From Lutjanus erythropterus (taxonomy: Eukaryota > Chordata > Actinopteri > Lutjaniformes > Lutjanidae): DNA of 64,000 nt. A model generated the notes under the pieces. The model ran no database searches. It was not told where the DNA came from and was given only the letters and a program-made list of their open reading frames with translations. Positions 24,351-38,400 of this stretch are shown here, in pieces. The position numbers and the translations under genes are program-made. The stretch's first letter is position 1. Every line of letters begins with the position of its first letter. Where the stretch lies: positions 28,140,655 to 28,204,654 of the forward strand of contig CM034612.1 of assembly GCA_020091685.1 (NCBI GenBank), read 5' to 3'.

Positions 24351-25864
24351 GTTGTGATGTGGAAACTGTGGATCTCAGAATGCCTGCCTGTTCATCCAAC
24401 TTTCCAGGTTCCTCATTTAGTAATGCTGGACATACACAGAACAAAAACACATTTGGAAAAACAAAGGTGTGTAAATTCATGCACAGATCTGACAAATCAT
24501 CTGCATGATCAGCTGTCAGATTATCCACCAGTAATTAAAGGGCAGAGTGGTATAGTGCCTCACTTGACATATTTAATTAACAACCCTACTTAAGGTCATT
24601 AAAGTATGACTGAATAACTGACAGCTGTACCAATTTCTAAGAGAGTGAAAATGAAAAGATGGAGCTGCTGATTTGAGCTGCTATTTAAAGCATGTAGAAG
24701 AATTGTTGTGTCAGAGTTGGAACTCGAGCTGGGAGAGGGCCCGTCCCCCTAAGGGACAATGACAGTCCAAATAAAGACTTAATAGCTAAAAGTACTAAAA
24801 TGATTGATCATTCATCAGAACTGAAGCCTGAATCAAGAATTTTATAATTTAACCAAGAACACCATGTTCCCTTAACTTAAAGGAAGAAATGTAAGATTTT
24901 TTAAGAAATGTGTAATATAATCTAGGCGTTTTCTCTTCACAAGTGATACACTTGCATTATAATTCTGTGTTAGAAAAAATGTACCAGAAGAGGAGTCAGT
25001 TATCTTTCCACACACATCTTTTATTTTGCATGAACAGCAAAGGCCAAACTCGATTAAATCATGGTTTAACTTTAAATTATGTTGCACCAAATGTTTAACC
25101 TACCTTTAAAAAATTAAGAAAGATTAAGTTTAAATTTGTCTTTAAACCTCAGTTTAGTTCTTCCTAATCTTTACTGAATTGTATACAGCACTTTAAACTC
25201 ACACTTAAGGATGTAACTTTTTCAAATGGCTACCGTTTTCAGATGTTTTACGCAAGGTAATTAAGCTCCTCAAAGGAGGAGAAATTAGAGCTTCTCTGCC
25301 AAGGCATTATGAGTAGACTGACTAGGCTAGGTTTTTCGCTAGCTAGCAAACAATGTAACATTTTGTTACATTTAGTTTTAGCTACCTAACGAACAATGTA
25401 ATGTTGTGTAAAGGAAAGCAGAACTTTTTCCATTTCCTCCCCTCTTTTTTACTTACTAGGTCCCCAAATCACTTTATTTTGGGTAATCAAGCATCCTCAT
25501 ATTGATTAAACATAATTTTATTTTGGTTTATGTCAATCTTGGATTCACTAATCAGATTTGTTTGTAATGGTGCAACTGAGCTCTGCTTAATATCAAATCT
25601 AGATTTACTCATTTTAAACATAGTTTTGCTAAACTCTGATAAGAACTTATCTTAGATTAAATTAAATTTTGTTGGTGCTACCCAGTCTAATACATTCAGG
25701 GTATAGGACAAAACAAATGGATGAATATTATTTTCTTAACTCCGAATCACTTGTTTTTCCTGTCTCACATGAAACTCAGCTTAACTCACACACTCGCACA
25801 TCCTTCATACAGACAGACATGATAAACTGGTTCATTATGTCTGTGACCAAATACTGAGACAAAC
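24351..25864. other. Gene-free stretch before the DERA 3' end
   Basis: No exon, RNA gene or complete transposon is recognised. The region near 25320-25420 contains two related segments, GCTAGCAAACAATGTAAC and CTACCTAACGAACAATGTAA, perhaps an old short duplication. Confidence 0.4.
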
Positions 25865-25870
25865 TTTATT
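25865..25870 (-). terminator. DERA: Probable DERA poly(A) signal
   Basis: AATAAA on the minus strand, 187 nt beyond the DERA stop codon. It is the first canonical hexamer after the coding end, so it is the likely 3'-end signal of a short 3' UTR. Cleavage would fall near 25845. Confidence 0.6.
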
Positions 25871-26056
25871 CACCTGTTTGTATTTCATAAGTGCACAGTG
25901 TGCATGGGCACATTGGTTTGACAAGAAAACCAGTTTTCCCTGTCACAGATACTACTCCACCTGTGGCTAATAGAATAGATGAGTAAGTGTGCTGCCTGTG
26001 TGGTTTGTGGTGAGTCTGAGGTTCTGGTTGGTCACTGCAACAGGATGTCCATATCT

Positions 26057-26113
26057 TCAGGCCATTGGGAGCTCATGATAGGCTGCATACTGTCCAGTAA
26101 CATGATGATAGAT
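26057..26113 (-). CDS. DERA: DERA coding exon 9 and stop
   Basis: The exon encodes IYHHVTGQYAAYHELPMA then TGA, matching the conserved C-terminus of vertebrate DERA. The acceptor is ATAACAG. The preceding intron is 124 nt. Confidence 0.97.
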   Translation of the reverse strand: MYHHVTGQYAAYHELPMA

Positions 26114-26171
26114 CTGTTATAACAAGAAAGAGAAAAACTTACTTAAATGCAGAAAAGTATGAAGTGTGGTG

Positions 26172-26218
<47 letters not shown>

Positions 26219-26431
26219 TGTTGGTGTGAGTCCCCACCTGCCTCTCGATGTCAGCCAACAGGCTGCTGGCTCCCAGGCGGAACAGGTGAGGACAGAGCCA
26301 GTCGTTGCCCAGCTCCTCTTTGATCAGAGTGAGCCACACCAGAGACTCCTGAGCCGTCCGGATTCCTCCTGCTGGTTTAAAACCCACCTGAGGGAACATG
26401 CACATGCACACGCACGCGCACGCACACAGGC

Positions 26432-26472
<41 letters not shown>

Positions 26473-29400
26473 CACACACACCAGTCAACAGGACAGACAT
26501 TTCATTTCATGTAATACTTTAACTTCTATGTAGAAAAAAAGGTAATGTAATATAGGCCAAATGGCTCCCAAAATATTTTTTATTTGAAGCCATGACTTAG
26601 AGGTTAGCCATGTCCCATTTACTCTATATAATTAACACCCTGACACCAGAATAGAGGGCACACAGACAGAGCACACACATTACAACATGCTGTGCATGAA
26701 TACATATTCCTCCTTTTGGACACACTAATAAAAGGTGTTTAACAGTGGTGCCAAGGAATGGAAATACTATAGCAGAATATAATGATCAACATACAGTTGA
26801 CACTACAATGGGATTAAGTATGTAACAGTGTGCACACATTTCAGGACCACTGGAGAAATTAGGTGATGATGAACATTTCTGTTTAAGCCAGGTTTATTAC
26901 ACGTGTCCATGTTAGAAATGTTTAGGTTATAATTTAAAAAATGTCTTTCAACAATTACCTTGGCTAATTTTGATCTACATTATTCACTCAAATAAATGAT
27001 GCACATGTAAAAAATACAATACACAGGCTAGTAAAGAAAAAGCATCAATTATTGTAGTTGAAGTTTTAACATATTTTAGACTACCCTCTCTGATGAAGGA
27101 CACACTTGTGTTGACTCTTTGTGTGTCTGCCAACCAAACACAGCCTTAATCCACCTTCTGCCATGATAAATGTGGAGAACAGCATGCCACTGTCTAGTGT
27201 TCAGCGTGGGTAATAGAGTGAGTCCCTCTTGTGTTTGTCACTTATTATAGGATGAAATAAAAAACAACTGAAATAAAAAAAAAAAAAAAAAGAAAAAATA
27301 GACTCTTAAGTAACTTTGTATTTTTATCAAGATGTGCATGGTTAAATAGATTATTGTCCCATCTATAGCCTACACTGATGGCTAACTGTAAACGTTTTTT
27401 GTTTTTTTTACACATTTACAGATCACTGGTCCAACTAATAACTGAAATTACTGAGCAAATCAAGTTTTGCTGCTGAGCCTGTCCACAGCAGTAGCTTCTT
27501 TCCCTTTAAATTCCTGTCTGGTTACTGAATGGGACTAACAAATTGAGCTGAACTGAACTTGAAATTTTTCGCATTGTGCACCTGCAGTTTAGCTGCTTAA
27601 TGTGCCCTAAATTTGAACTGTTTTTATTATTGATGTTTTTAATTATTTTTTAATTTTTTATTGTGGCTTGTTTCTTTTTACTTTTTGTTGCCACTTTGTT
27701 GTTAGTTTCTCTTTGGTGTTTTCTGTGTCTAGGACTTTTTATTTTATTATTTTACTTGGCTACATTGTTAATGAGGTCTCTACCTCAATGTATTTCTGAG
27801 CTGAAATAAAGGTTGAATGAATGAATGAATGAAAATTAAAGAATTTGGTTAGTAGAGAAGAAAAAGCCCATGCAGCCAATCTAGAGTGTTTGGCCCAGGA
27901 AAGCAGAAAAGCAGGGAGTCAGTACTGTACCTTGTGGCCTGTACACAAGAAGTAGTCACGGATGGCCCTCACCATCACTATGGCGACAGGGTAAGTAGCA
28001 TTGACAGACTCCTTTCCTGTGGAGGTCTTGATGAAGTCAGAACCTGTTGGGTTTAAAAAGGTGACAGGTAATGTTCAACACAGTCATATGCTCATCATCC
28101 ATCTGTTTTTATTCAGCTTCCCTTTCAGACCTGCTCAGGAAGATTCAACCTCCAGCTGAAGTGAAGCAGAGTCAGCGACAAAGCGAGGATGGACAGGGCA
28201 TTACTCTGACAGTCTGGGCCGGCCAGACAAGAACATATGCTGCTGCTGATGGCTAACAGAGGGCAGCTGCACGCTCATCAATAAAATCCTTCATTTTTCC
28301 TTCCCTTCCTTCACAGCCAATTATGTTTTATCAGCTTTCCTGATAAAAATAGAAGATGAAATGAAGCTCTTTAATAGATTACCCACAAACTGTGGGCTGC
28401 AGGAAAGAAAAAAAAAATCAGCCCTTCTGCCTCCCTGGTGTATAATGACTGTTCATTACTGAACAGAGCAAGATGAACATTTTCCAGTTCATTAAAGACA
28501 TGTTCTATGTATTTTTCCAGTCAGGTCTTTCAGCCTCTCTCCCCTCGTCCTCAAACTGGCATAATCCTTAAGATTCGTTATGGGGAGTCTTAATTACCAG
28601 ATAATGGATAACGGTTATTAAATGCGGGTGGCGGTAATGAAGCTCTATTCATTTGCGTGGGCAGGGGGATACTGGCGGGGAACAGCAGAGTAAAATAGCC
28701 TGCATCAGAGATTAATAGGTGAAATTATCATTCAATTTCAGGAATCTCATACGCAATTCATAGGAACAAGGGGAGATTAAGGAGTGAGTGTGGTGACAAA
28801 AGCAATGCATTTTAATAATGATCTCTATCAGAGCCCCTGACAATTTGGTTCTGTAATCTGCTTATTATGTGATGGCTAGTTAAGCATACTGCATGTGTGT
28901 GAGTGTGTGCATGCAAATGTGGGTGTGTGTGTGTGTGTGCACATGAGAGAGGGAGAGCTCCACTCATCAGGTTCGCCTTTATGAGAGAAAATGTTGAGCA
29001 GCAGCGCCACAAGCTGGATGACAACAGGAACTGAACCAAGACTTTCAATAGCTTGGACTTGAGACTTTTTAAACCTCCTCAATCCCGCATGAAAATCCAA
29101 CCACTGTCAACACAAAAAGGAAAAGTCTCCAGGCGACAGCCCAAAAACACACGTGGTGGTTTCTTTAAGATGGCAGCCTCTTTCCATAATCAGTCCCTCC
29201 AGGATTTTGCTGGCCTTTATTAGGATTGTTGCAGCCAAAAATGCCTGATTCATGTCACCTTTACTAAAAAATTGCGATTCATGTTGCAGTGCTTTTAGGC
29301 ATTTTTTTGCACTGAAATAGTGGTGGGATCAAGTGAAAACTGCAGGAGAAAATTGTGATTTTTTTGTATAATTGATTAAAAATTGAAGGCAATATGTTCC

Positions 29401-32400
29401 ACATGCAGTTTTCTAACTGACCTCACCAAAAAGGCTCAAAATTACAAAAAGAAAAAGTGCACAAAAAAGCAGAATCTTTTTGGAGCTCAAACTTGGTCAA
29501 CAGCAAAAAAAAGTCAAATTTAAGTGCATGGATAGCTATGATAAATGTGTTCTCTTCATTACCTGTAACAAAATTGTAAATGCAAAAAATAGTGAATAAT
29601 AAAACAAGTTGGTTCACTGACTGACATGTCTGATGTTTGAGCAGGGAGCTGCTGTGATTGGTGGAATTCGCAAGAAGCAACAGTGATTGGTCAAACTTGC
29701 AGAAAAGTTGCGGAGTTTGGAAAAAAATTGCAAGGTTGCACAGAATTCAGGGATTGGATGAATTTGCGTGAAATGTTGCCAGTAACTTCCTGGAGGGACT
29801 GCATCAGAGTGAGCAGGGCACAAAGCTAAATATGCAAGAGTCTGGTGGATTTGCTTCACTCACCAGCCATCTAGTTGTCTAGTAACATTCACTAGACATT
29901 AGGCTGGAGGACAAAAAAGTTGATTTTGCATTCTGATGGTGTGATACAGTGGTATGTGCAAGGGCAGCAGTCACAGGTTGAAAATGTGGTAGGGCTATGT
30001 ATCAACAATAATATGGTGATACAATATGTATATGTATTATCATACATATTGCAATACTGGAAGTAAGGTGATATTTATTTTATTAATTCTAGGAGATATT
30101 TTATCAAAATCTGAAATCTGAGTTTAAAAGTTAAGGCCACCTTCTTTATGCAATCAGAACAGTGAAGATAGATAACAACACCGCTATCTACTATTCCAAA
30201 ATGAAGCATGAAGCCACAAATCTTTGAATGTATCACAATATCACGATTGTGTTTTGAGAATTGATTCAGTATCACAAAACATACTCAGGTGTATTGACAT
30301 TTTCTTACACCCCTAGAGGTGGAGCTGATTAAATGTATTGAGCTTTGGAGGTTATCTCGTCTATGATGAACCTCATCACAGTTTAATTAAAGTTTATCTG
30401 TAATATTTACGTTCACCATGGAGATCTCATTCATTAAGTAGTATAGCTCATTTATCCAAGTGTAATTCTGTTTGCATAAAAACAACAAACTATGTTTATC
30501 ACCTGGGCGTGAGCTCTGGCTGAGTACATCTACAAGCGAATACACTGCAAGTGATGTCGCAGCAGCACTGCTTGTGTTCCATACATTTACAGAGGAGTAA
30601 ATTAAGTGTTTATTCTATTTATTCATACTAATGTAATTTTCATAAGTCAGCTTTGTTTCCGTACAGTTCAAAAACAGTTTACGTATTGTTTATTTTCATA
30701 TAAAAAGGCTGCCGTGGATCATAGAAGGTGTGCTCTTCTCAACACTGTAAATTAGTCTCTTGTCCTCTCTATTGACTGCTCTGATGTGAGGAAACAGATA
30801 CATCAAGGACATCAGTGTTCATTTTGACAGGAGGAAATAAGTTTGAGGTTAAGCAAGTGCACCAGACTTAGCAAAAACAGAGCCAGAGTGGTTCATAAAA
30901 CAAGCGACATATCGCTCAGCCTGTTCACTGATGCACAGAGCTGGTTAGGACACCTTTATTAAAAAAACAAACAAAAAAACAATCAGCTGTTCACTTGTTT
31001 GCATCACCTCCAGTTAGGAAGGTTGCTGTGTATAGCCAAAACAATGTTGGCATAGGTAGGTAATTGTTAGCTAGCTGGCTAACACTGTTAACAACTGGCT
31101 CATTTCCTGAAAACAGTCAGTAACCTGCATGTAACAAGTTGTAATTTATGTTTTCTTGCAGCAGACAATAAATACATGTTACATGTACAATATGTAATAT
31201 ATGCATGAGCTAGCTCTAATCAAAAGCAGAAGAAAACAGGACTAAAGGAGTTTTAAGGAGTTTTGTGCTGCTCATTTTTACATTAACTAGTCTACCCTCC
31301 ATTCAACATGGTGGATACAACAGCTGGCAGATGACAGACCAGATAAATTATCAAAGCCACTGACTATTTTGCTGGCTTGTAATCACTAACTGTGAATAAT
31401 GTGTTAAGGTTTAGTTTCTCTTTTATTGGTCAATATTGCATTTGGGGCATTGATACTGATCCTGGAAATGCAATTAAATGCAGCTTTTGCCTTGAATTAT
31501 TCTAATGAATTCATATTAATTACACTGCAGGGGAGAACAGTGTAAGATGAACATTCATTTACATTTTAAACGATAATGGCTGAAAAAAAAACTGATCTAA
31601 TAATAAAGTAAAATTATCTGTTCCATGTTTTGTGACCATCCTTATAACTCTGTTTTGTCCTGTTTTCTTCTGCTTTTGGGTAAGAGCTGACTCATACACG
31701 CATTACATAATGTAAACATTTATTATTCTTCATAATAATGACAGTATATTATTTTGCCAATCTTGTGATTCTGATATCTTTTGATGACCTCCAGAGTAAT
31801 CCTAAAAGTCACCAAAAATATGTATTTAGTAGCTTATTTTAAAAAAAATCCCTAGGGAAACAAGCCCCTCGACCCCCGCTAACTCTGACCAGTTTGTAGG
31901 CCTGAAGTAGTTAATGTCAGTTAACTGATGTTTTTTCAGCAGACACCCAGCCTAGAGTTCAGAACAGCCCACTTTACTTTCTGACTGTTTCACCTGACCT
32001 ACAAGAGGCATGACTGATTTCATTTCAAGATTTGAACTTACATAAGATAAATTCAGAAATGTTAACACTTGTCCAGAACTTGCAGCCAGCCTGCTGTTAT
32101 AAAGTCACAGCAGCTGTTGTTCAGGTTCCAGCCTCTTTCTGTTCTCCTGACTCCTATAGTTCCTCTATTAACACGCCCAATTTAGGTGCCACACATCTGC
32201 AAAGTGTTAACATGAGATGCTTTGTTAACAAAATCAGTCATAGACAGTAGATCCATATGTGACTGATTACTGTACACTATGGAAACTGTGTTTTTTCTGT
32301 ACCCATGTGTATCTCAAACTTGAAAATGAATGTGGTGTAATATGAGTGTTATTTATTGTTGCAGCAAAATGTCTCCATGCTCATATTTAACACACAGACA

Positions 32401-35400
32401 GACTGATAACAACCACCTCATCTCACTCTTGGAAAGAAAAGAGTATCAGCCTGTTTGCAAAAATACTAAATGTTGGGTGAAAAGAACGCTCTGTGTGGAA
32501 GAGACATGAAGTGGAACTGTGACGGACACTCTGAAACATGTTGTTGAGACTGACCAGCCATCATAGCGACCAGGCTGGCTTTGTAGACATTGGTGAAGGT
32601 GCCCAGCTCTCCGATGGCCAGGATGGTCTTCATGTGGGCGTCACCACAGGCCTCCCGAAACTGACGGATCTCGTCATACATGGCTGTGGAGAGGGACAGG
32701 AGCCACAGTGAACTGAACATACTGTATCCATGATCAAATGAACAAAAGGTCATCCCATCACCAAAACTCAAAACCCAGATCCTGTGAAAATTCCTAAAAT
32801 TACTGGCTTCAATAAATAGACCAACAGAAAAAAACAATAACAGTTTCAGTTGTGATCAGCTGAGATATATACAAAACTTTTAAGAACTGATTATTATTTG
32901 TTTTTGAAAGTCACCATGAGCTACCCTAGGAGGACAAAAATAATAAAATAATAATTTCTCAACAGTTGATTATAAATCACAATGATTGTGACATAAAACA
33001 TTTATTTTTGCTTTTGTTAACTATCACAATTTGTTTTCATATTTGCTGTGGGGCTTGTTGTTTGTGACCATCTGATTGCAAACCAAAGAAACTCCGGAAG
33101 TAAACCAAAGATTCCCTTTTTACAGTTAAAACATGTTCACTTTCTCATCGACCATTCACTCTTAACCTTGGAAAGAACAGTTGACAAAACAATCTCCACT
33201 CATGGTCTTTCATGTGCTGATGAAGATCATATAATATGAGTTCCAGAACAAGTAAATAAGTGGACCTGGAGTGGATATTGTTTATTTAACTGCCGTTTCC
33301 AAGATTGAGAATAAACACAAACTGTTAAGCTCAGCGTTTAACTTTTCACCATCATGGATAAGAAGTCTTCAGCATGCTCAGCCTGACTTAAGTTACACCA
33401 TCCACAGTTCAATGACAACGAAGCAGATGCATCTGCTGATGAAGACTATGTCATGCAGCCAAAAGGTCTTAGAAAAACACCAGAACCTTGAGCTGAGATT
33501 GTTTGTTCAGATTTCAATTTCCTTCACAATGATGGGCCATTCACATAAAATGTCAAAAACACCAGCTACAAAACACGGATAGAATAAATCTAAATTAAGT
33601 TTCTCTTTTTGTGAATAGTTTTTGAGCTTTTAATGGCTTTACTTGACTGAGCAGCTGACATGAGGACAGGAAAGGGGGAGAGAGAGGGGAAATGACACAC
33701 AGCAAAGGGCCACAGGCGGGTGTTGAACCCATGTCTGCTGTAGGGGACTCAAAACCTTGGTACATGGGGCACAGGCTCTACCAACTCAGCTACCAAGGCA
33801 CCCTTAAATTAAAAGTTTTCTTAATTTCCTTGCTCTTGAGAATTTGTTTTAAGCTACTGGAAACTCAAATCCACAACAATCTTTTAACTATGTAATGTAG
33901 TGTCTTATGTATATATTAAAACAATCCACATCAGTTGTCCCACCAAACAGATATAACAAAAATCTCTCTGCTCCATCTTAATCTGGAGGCTGAGCAAACT
34001 CAGCAATGGGAGCTGAAGCCATTACATCGCTCCAAACAAAACAGCACAGGAGTTGTGGGTCTACTGCTGCCTCAATCTGTTGCAAGGAACATAGCAACAA
34101 ACACCAAAAGTAACACACAAATAAATCAAAAATAACAAAAATAATCAACCAAGGCAGTAGTAGTCCACCAATTCTTGTGTTATGGTAAAATTACTGTTTT
34201 TGTCAAAGGAGACTGGTGTCTTTGAAGAAAGCACAGCAGCCCTAGTTCCTGTCAGATGCTCTTTGTCCACAGCTACACATACACATACATACATAATTGC
34301 TATGACAATGGCTGCACATGGCTGCACGTGGCTGGTAACTGCTTCAAACTTCACTACTCTTTTCTGTTATTTTTTCAGCTTTATTGCTGAAATGTGTATC
34401 TTCTAAGACAGAAATGCAGTCGTAGGCTTTGGAAAAGGAAGTGTGGAGCTTGGATTAAAGAGTAGCGAGCCCTGAGACAATCAACAATGTGCTTACACCA
34501 CCTTTTGAACATGCAGTTAGATCAGCTGGATACACTGTGTCACCACCCCCGGAGGGCAGGAAGTGAGCTGTCACCAGAGCCATGCAACAGCTGGGACTTA
34601 AGACTGCTCTTAATGTCCAGACAGGAAAATGAAACAGACTAAATGGAACTCAAGCTGGCTAAACATCAGAAAATCAGAGACCACTTGTGGCCACATGCTA
34701 CAGAGAGCTGCTCCACATCGCAGCACAAACTGTTTCACTTGACAGGGGACCACCTGTGAGCTGACAGGACACAAGACTACAGCAGGACGAGGGGATCTGT
34801 GGTGTTTAAAGACGATCGATAAGAAAGATTGACTCCCTTATTTATAAAAGTAGACCTATACCGGTTTTCAGTGTCAACAACACAAATTATATTATGAGTC
34901 TCTGAATGGTGTAAGTTCTTCACTGTGACAGTTTTATTAATGTACATATTACATAAAACATTTCAACTAGTGGACGCCCCTATAGCTCAGTTGGTAGAGC
35001 ATGCGTACTATGTATTGAGGCTGTCAGTCCTCTGCAGTGGCTGCCAGTTTGATTCCCGCCTGCAGCCCATTTGCTGCACGTCATCCCCTCTCTCTCTACC
35101 CTCTTTCCTGTCATATCTTCAGCTGTCCTATCACAATAATGGCAAAAGCCCAAAAAATATTCTTAAAAAAAAAAAAAAGAAAAGTTCAACTAGTCATATC
35201 GTCTGTAGTCAGTGATGAGATTTGTTCAGTTACGATAATACAGCAGGTTAAACCATTTTGTTTATAGTTCAACAGCACGGGAGTAGATATGAAAGGGGCC
35301 TTACCAAAATGTTTAAATGCTTCTGATTGTGTTGGGTATCATTTGGATTTTGATTCCTATGCAAAAAGTGTTATCATTATTATTATCATTACTATTGGTA

Positions 35401-38400
35401 CAGTTTATGTGTATGTTGGTACATTTCACCACTCCAGCTGGGGTTGCTATGATGAGGTAGGGACTATTGTTCCCAGCACATGATAAATGCTGTACGAAGT
35501 AAAAGTAATAATAATGCTTCATTTTGTGTTAAATGTCGTAGTGAAGAGAAGCTTAGTGGCATGTGCAGAACAAAGTTACGCACAATTTTAATTAGTGAAC
35601 GCGAATTGATAGTGGAATTGAAAATATAATTTCTTAAGGATGTCTATGGAATTGTAATTTTGGAACTGGTTCTAAAGTGGAGCTGGGTCTCAATGCCAAA
35701 CCCTAGGGTCAATCAAAACGTGTTCTATGACACCTACACAGTCTCTATGGTCTGCACTGCTAAATGAGCTGTTTTTTTAAAACTGGGTTTATACAGTTAC
35801 AGTCATGAATGTTTATTTTCTCTGATTTTTGTGGCTGCTTTATCACACTCTCAACTTTGCATTTTTACTTTTCAAGCCAAATTTAAAAAGCTTTAAAAAT
35901 ACAGGGCTGTAAGTCAAAGCACATGTGTAGTCTGTGTGTAGTCACATGCCACAGTCTAAGTGACCTTTCTGTGTCTTTGCCATTACATGGTCACAGCATA
36001 CCTTCCCACTGTCCTGTGATGGCGAGTTTCCGGTTAATGACGATGTCGATCTCAGTGGCACCATCAGCCACTGCCATGCGGACTTCCTGGAGGCGAGTCT
36101 CCAGTGGCGTCTGGCCTGCTGGGAAACCAGTGGCCACTGGGAGAGGGGGGAGAACACACTGTCATTTTCTACTACCACACACTCAGTTGAGCATGATCTC
36201 ATTTCTGCAGTTTCTGGCGGCTCACCTGAGGCAACAGGAAGGCTGGAGTTGGCTGCTTTTAGTGATGTGATGGCATCAGCCACTCGAGATGGATACACAC
36301 ACACTGCTGCAGTAGTCACTCCTGTCACATAACACAGGCAGCAGAGCAGAGATTAACTGGTCTGTGTCACCCTCTGCAGGTTCAGGTCTGAACAGACAGT
36401 CAGACATCCTGAACAGGTTTGAGAGCTGCTGATGGTCAAAGTTTACACTTCACCTTTACTGTCTCGTCCAAAGGTTTGATTTAACACTAACTACCACAAC
36501 CTGTCTCATCGTCTGACTGACTTTGTTTCAGTGATGTCACCATGTTCACAGACCTCTGCTGTGTGTATAAATGTTCTTCCTGTGTGCACAAAATAAGCTC
36601 CCACGCAAACTTTGTGTCCGATTCATGAAAACTGCACACTCGTGGCGCCTCTCTGAATTCAGTTTGAACTGCAGACACAGCCATGCAGCTCATGTCTGAG
36701 GAAGAAGCCAGAAAAGGTACTTTTTTTGACTCATAATAAGAATGGGCCTCATTTACAAACTGTACGCACAGTTTAAGCACAGATTTGTGTGTATGTGTGT
36801 ACTAACATTTTAGGCACAAATCTGGGTTTAATCAACATTTCAAATGTACTAAATGGACAGTGCATGCTGTCTAGCACATTTGAAAGACATAATCCTCAGT
36901 GCACACACACACAGCGCATTAGTATATCAGCTTGCACATTTGTTTGTGGGTAGTATCAAGTTTGCACGTTTTTTCACACGCAAACCTTTAGTAAATCAGG
37001 CCCCAAGAATCAAGTATTTCCCCCACCCGTAATAATTATCTGCTCCAGAACTCAACACTTTTAGTGTTGTGACAATACCAAAATTTTGACTTTGATTTTT
37101 GAGTATCACAACACTCAACACCAGAAAGATATCTGACACTGAAACAATACTGGATTGATACTCAGTATCTAACAGATCAGACACAGAACATCCATTAATC
37201 ATGGACATACTGTATGCTGCTGCAAAACCATGAGACTCATAAAGTGTAGAAAATACATTAAAAAGGAAGTCTATTAACACTTTAATTTCATACATACAAG
37301 GGCAATCTGCTAATCTATGGTTATATTTCAGTTTCACCTCAGTGAAAGGCTAAGTTGAACACAAATGAGCACAAGTGCCTGCCATTTCTCAGCAACATCA
37401 GCTGTAGGCAAGATGAAAATTAGCTTCACTTTTTGTGTGATTACACAAATATTGAGAAATTCTAATACCAAACCATTTTTAACAAAAAGTATAAAATAAG
37501 TATCTAAATTTCACTATTCTATGCAATACTACTTGTGTTCCAAGCCACGTTTAACCAATAAGCAAAATTATTTTTGTTCTTTGAATTTGACATCATTGTG
37601 TGTGGCAGGCAGCAGCACCAGACCTTTGTCATGCATATCCATCTTCTTGAGCAGGTCATATCGGATCGGCTGGATGGCTTTCAGACACAACCGGTGGACA
37701 TTGGACGGTGTATCGTCTCCAGCCAGAGTTGTCAGGTCAATACAGGTGACAGCCTTCAGCAGCCAGGCAGCCTGCGGGACAAACACATCGAAATGACATC
37801 CAACATCAGAGAAAATAGCTGTCTCCATCTTCTGAGATAAATCCCACTGTTGTCACATGATTTGTCAAACAAACAGTGTGGACATTATGAGACGTATGTT
37901 TTCTTAGATTATTTGTAGGGGTGGGCGATACAAGGATATACTGTGATTGTGGTATCCCCTAGATATCAAAGACAACTATGAACAATGTTTCAAACTTTCA
38001 ATTTGCAGGACATTCCTGTCTGATTATTTGATCAATAAAGAGTTTCTTGATTGATTTTCCAGAAAGCTTACCATATCACCATACATCAATACTACAAAAT
38101 AAATTTACAGGTACTGTGATAGAACACTGTAAACATATCAGTCCACCAGCCTCGGTGTGAGGACCCTACTGGATTTGGTCGCATTATTTTTTTCCCCCCT
38201 TTCTTCTACACAATCTTCACTCACATTTTTGAGGGGCTAAACATGCTCCATGGCACATGAAACACACATTAGCCATGGTGAATAATTTTGTATGATATAA
38301 CTTTTGGCAGTGGGCCAAATTAAACAGCAGATCCCATGGCACATTTCATTGATATGCACAAAAATCAGTACAAGACCAAGACGCACAAAAAAGGTCTCTG

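Noticed and set aside
26139..26522. Two long frames of 112 and 118 residues over DERA exon 8
   Set aside because: They are the exon 8 frame and its antisense, extended through flanking dinucleotide repeats; only the spliced exon is real.
34972..35060. A tRNA gene suggested by A-box and B-box sequence
   Set aside because: The head belongs to a SINE with A tail and 10-bp target duplication and does not fold into a tRNA cloverleaf.
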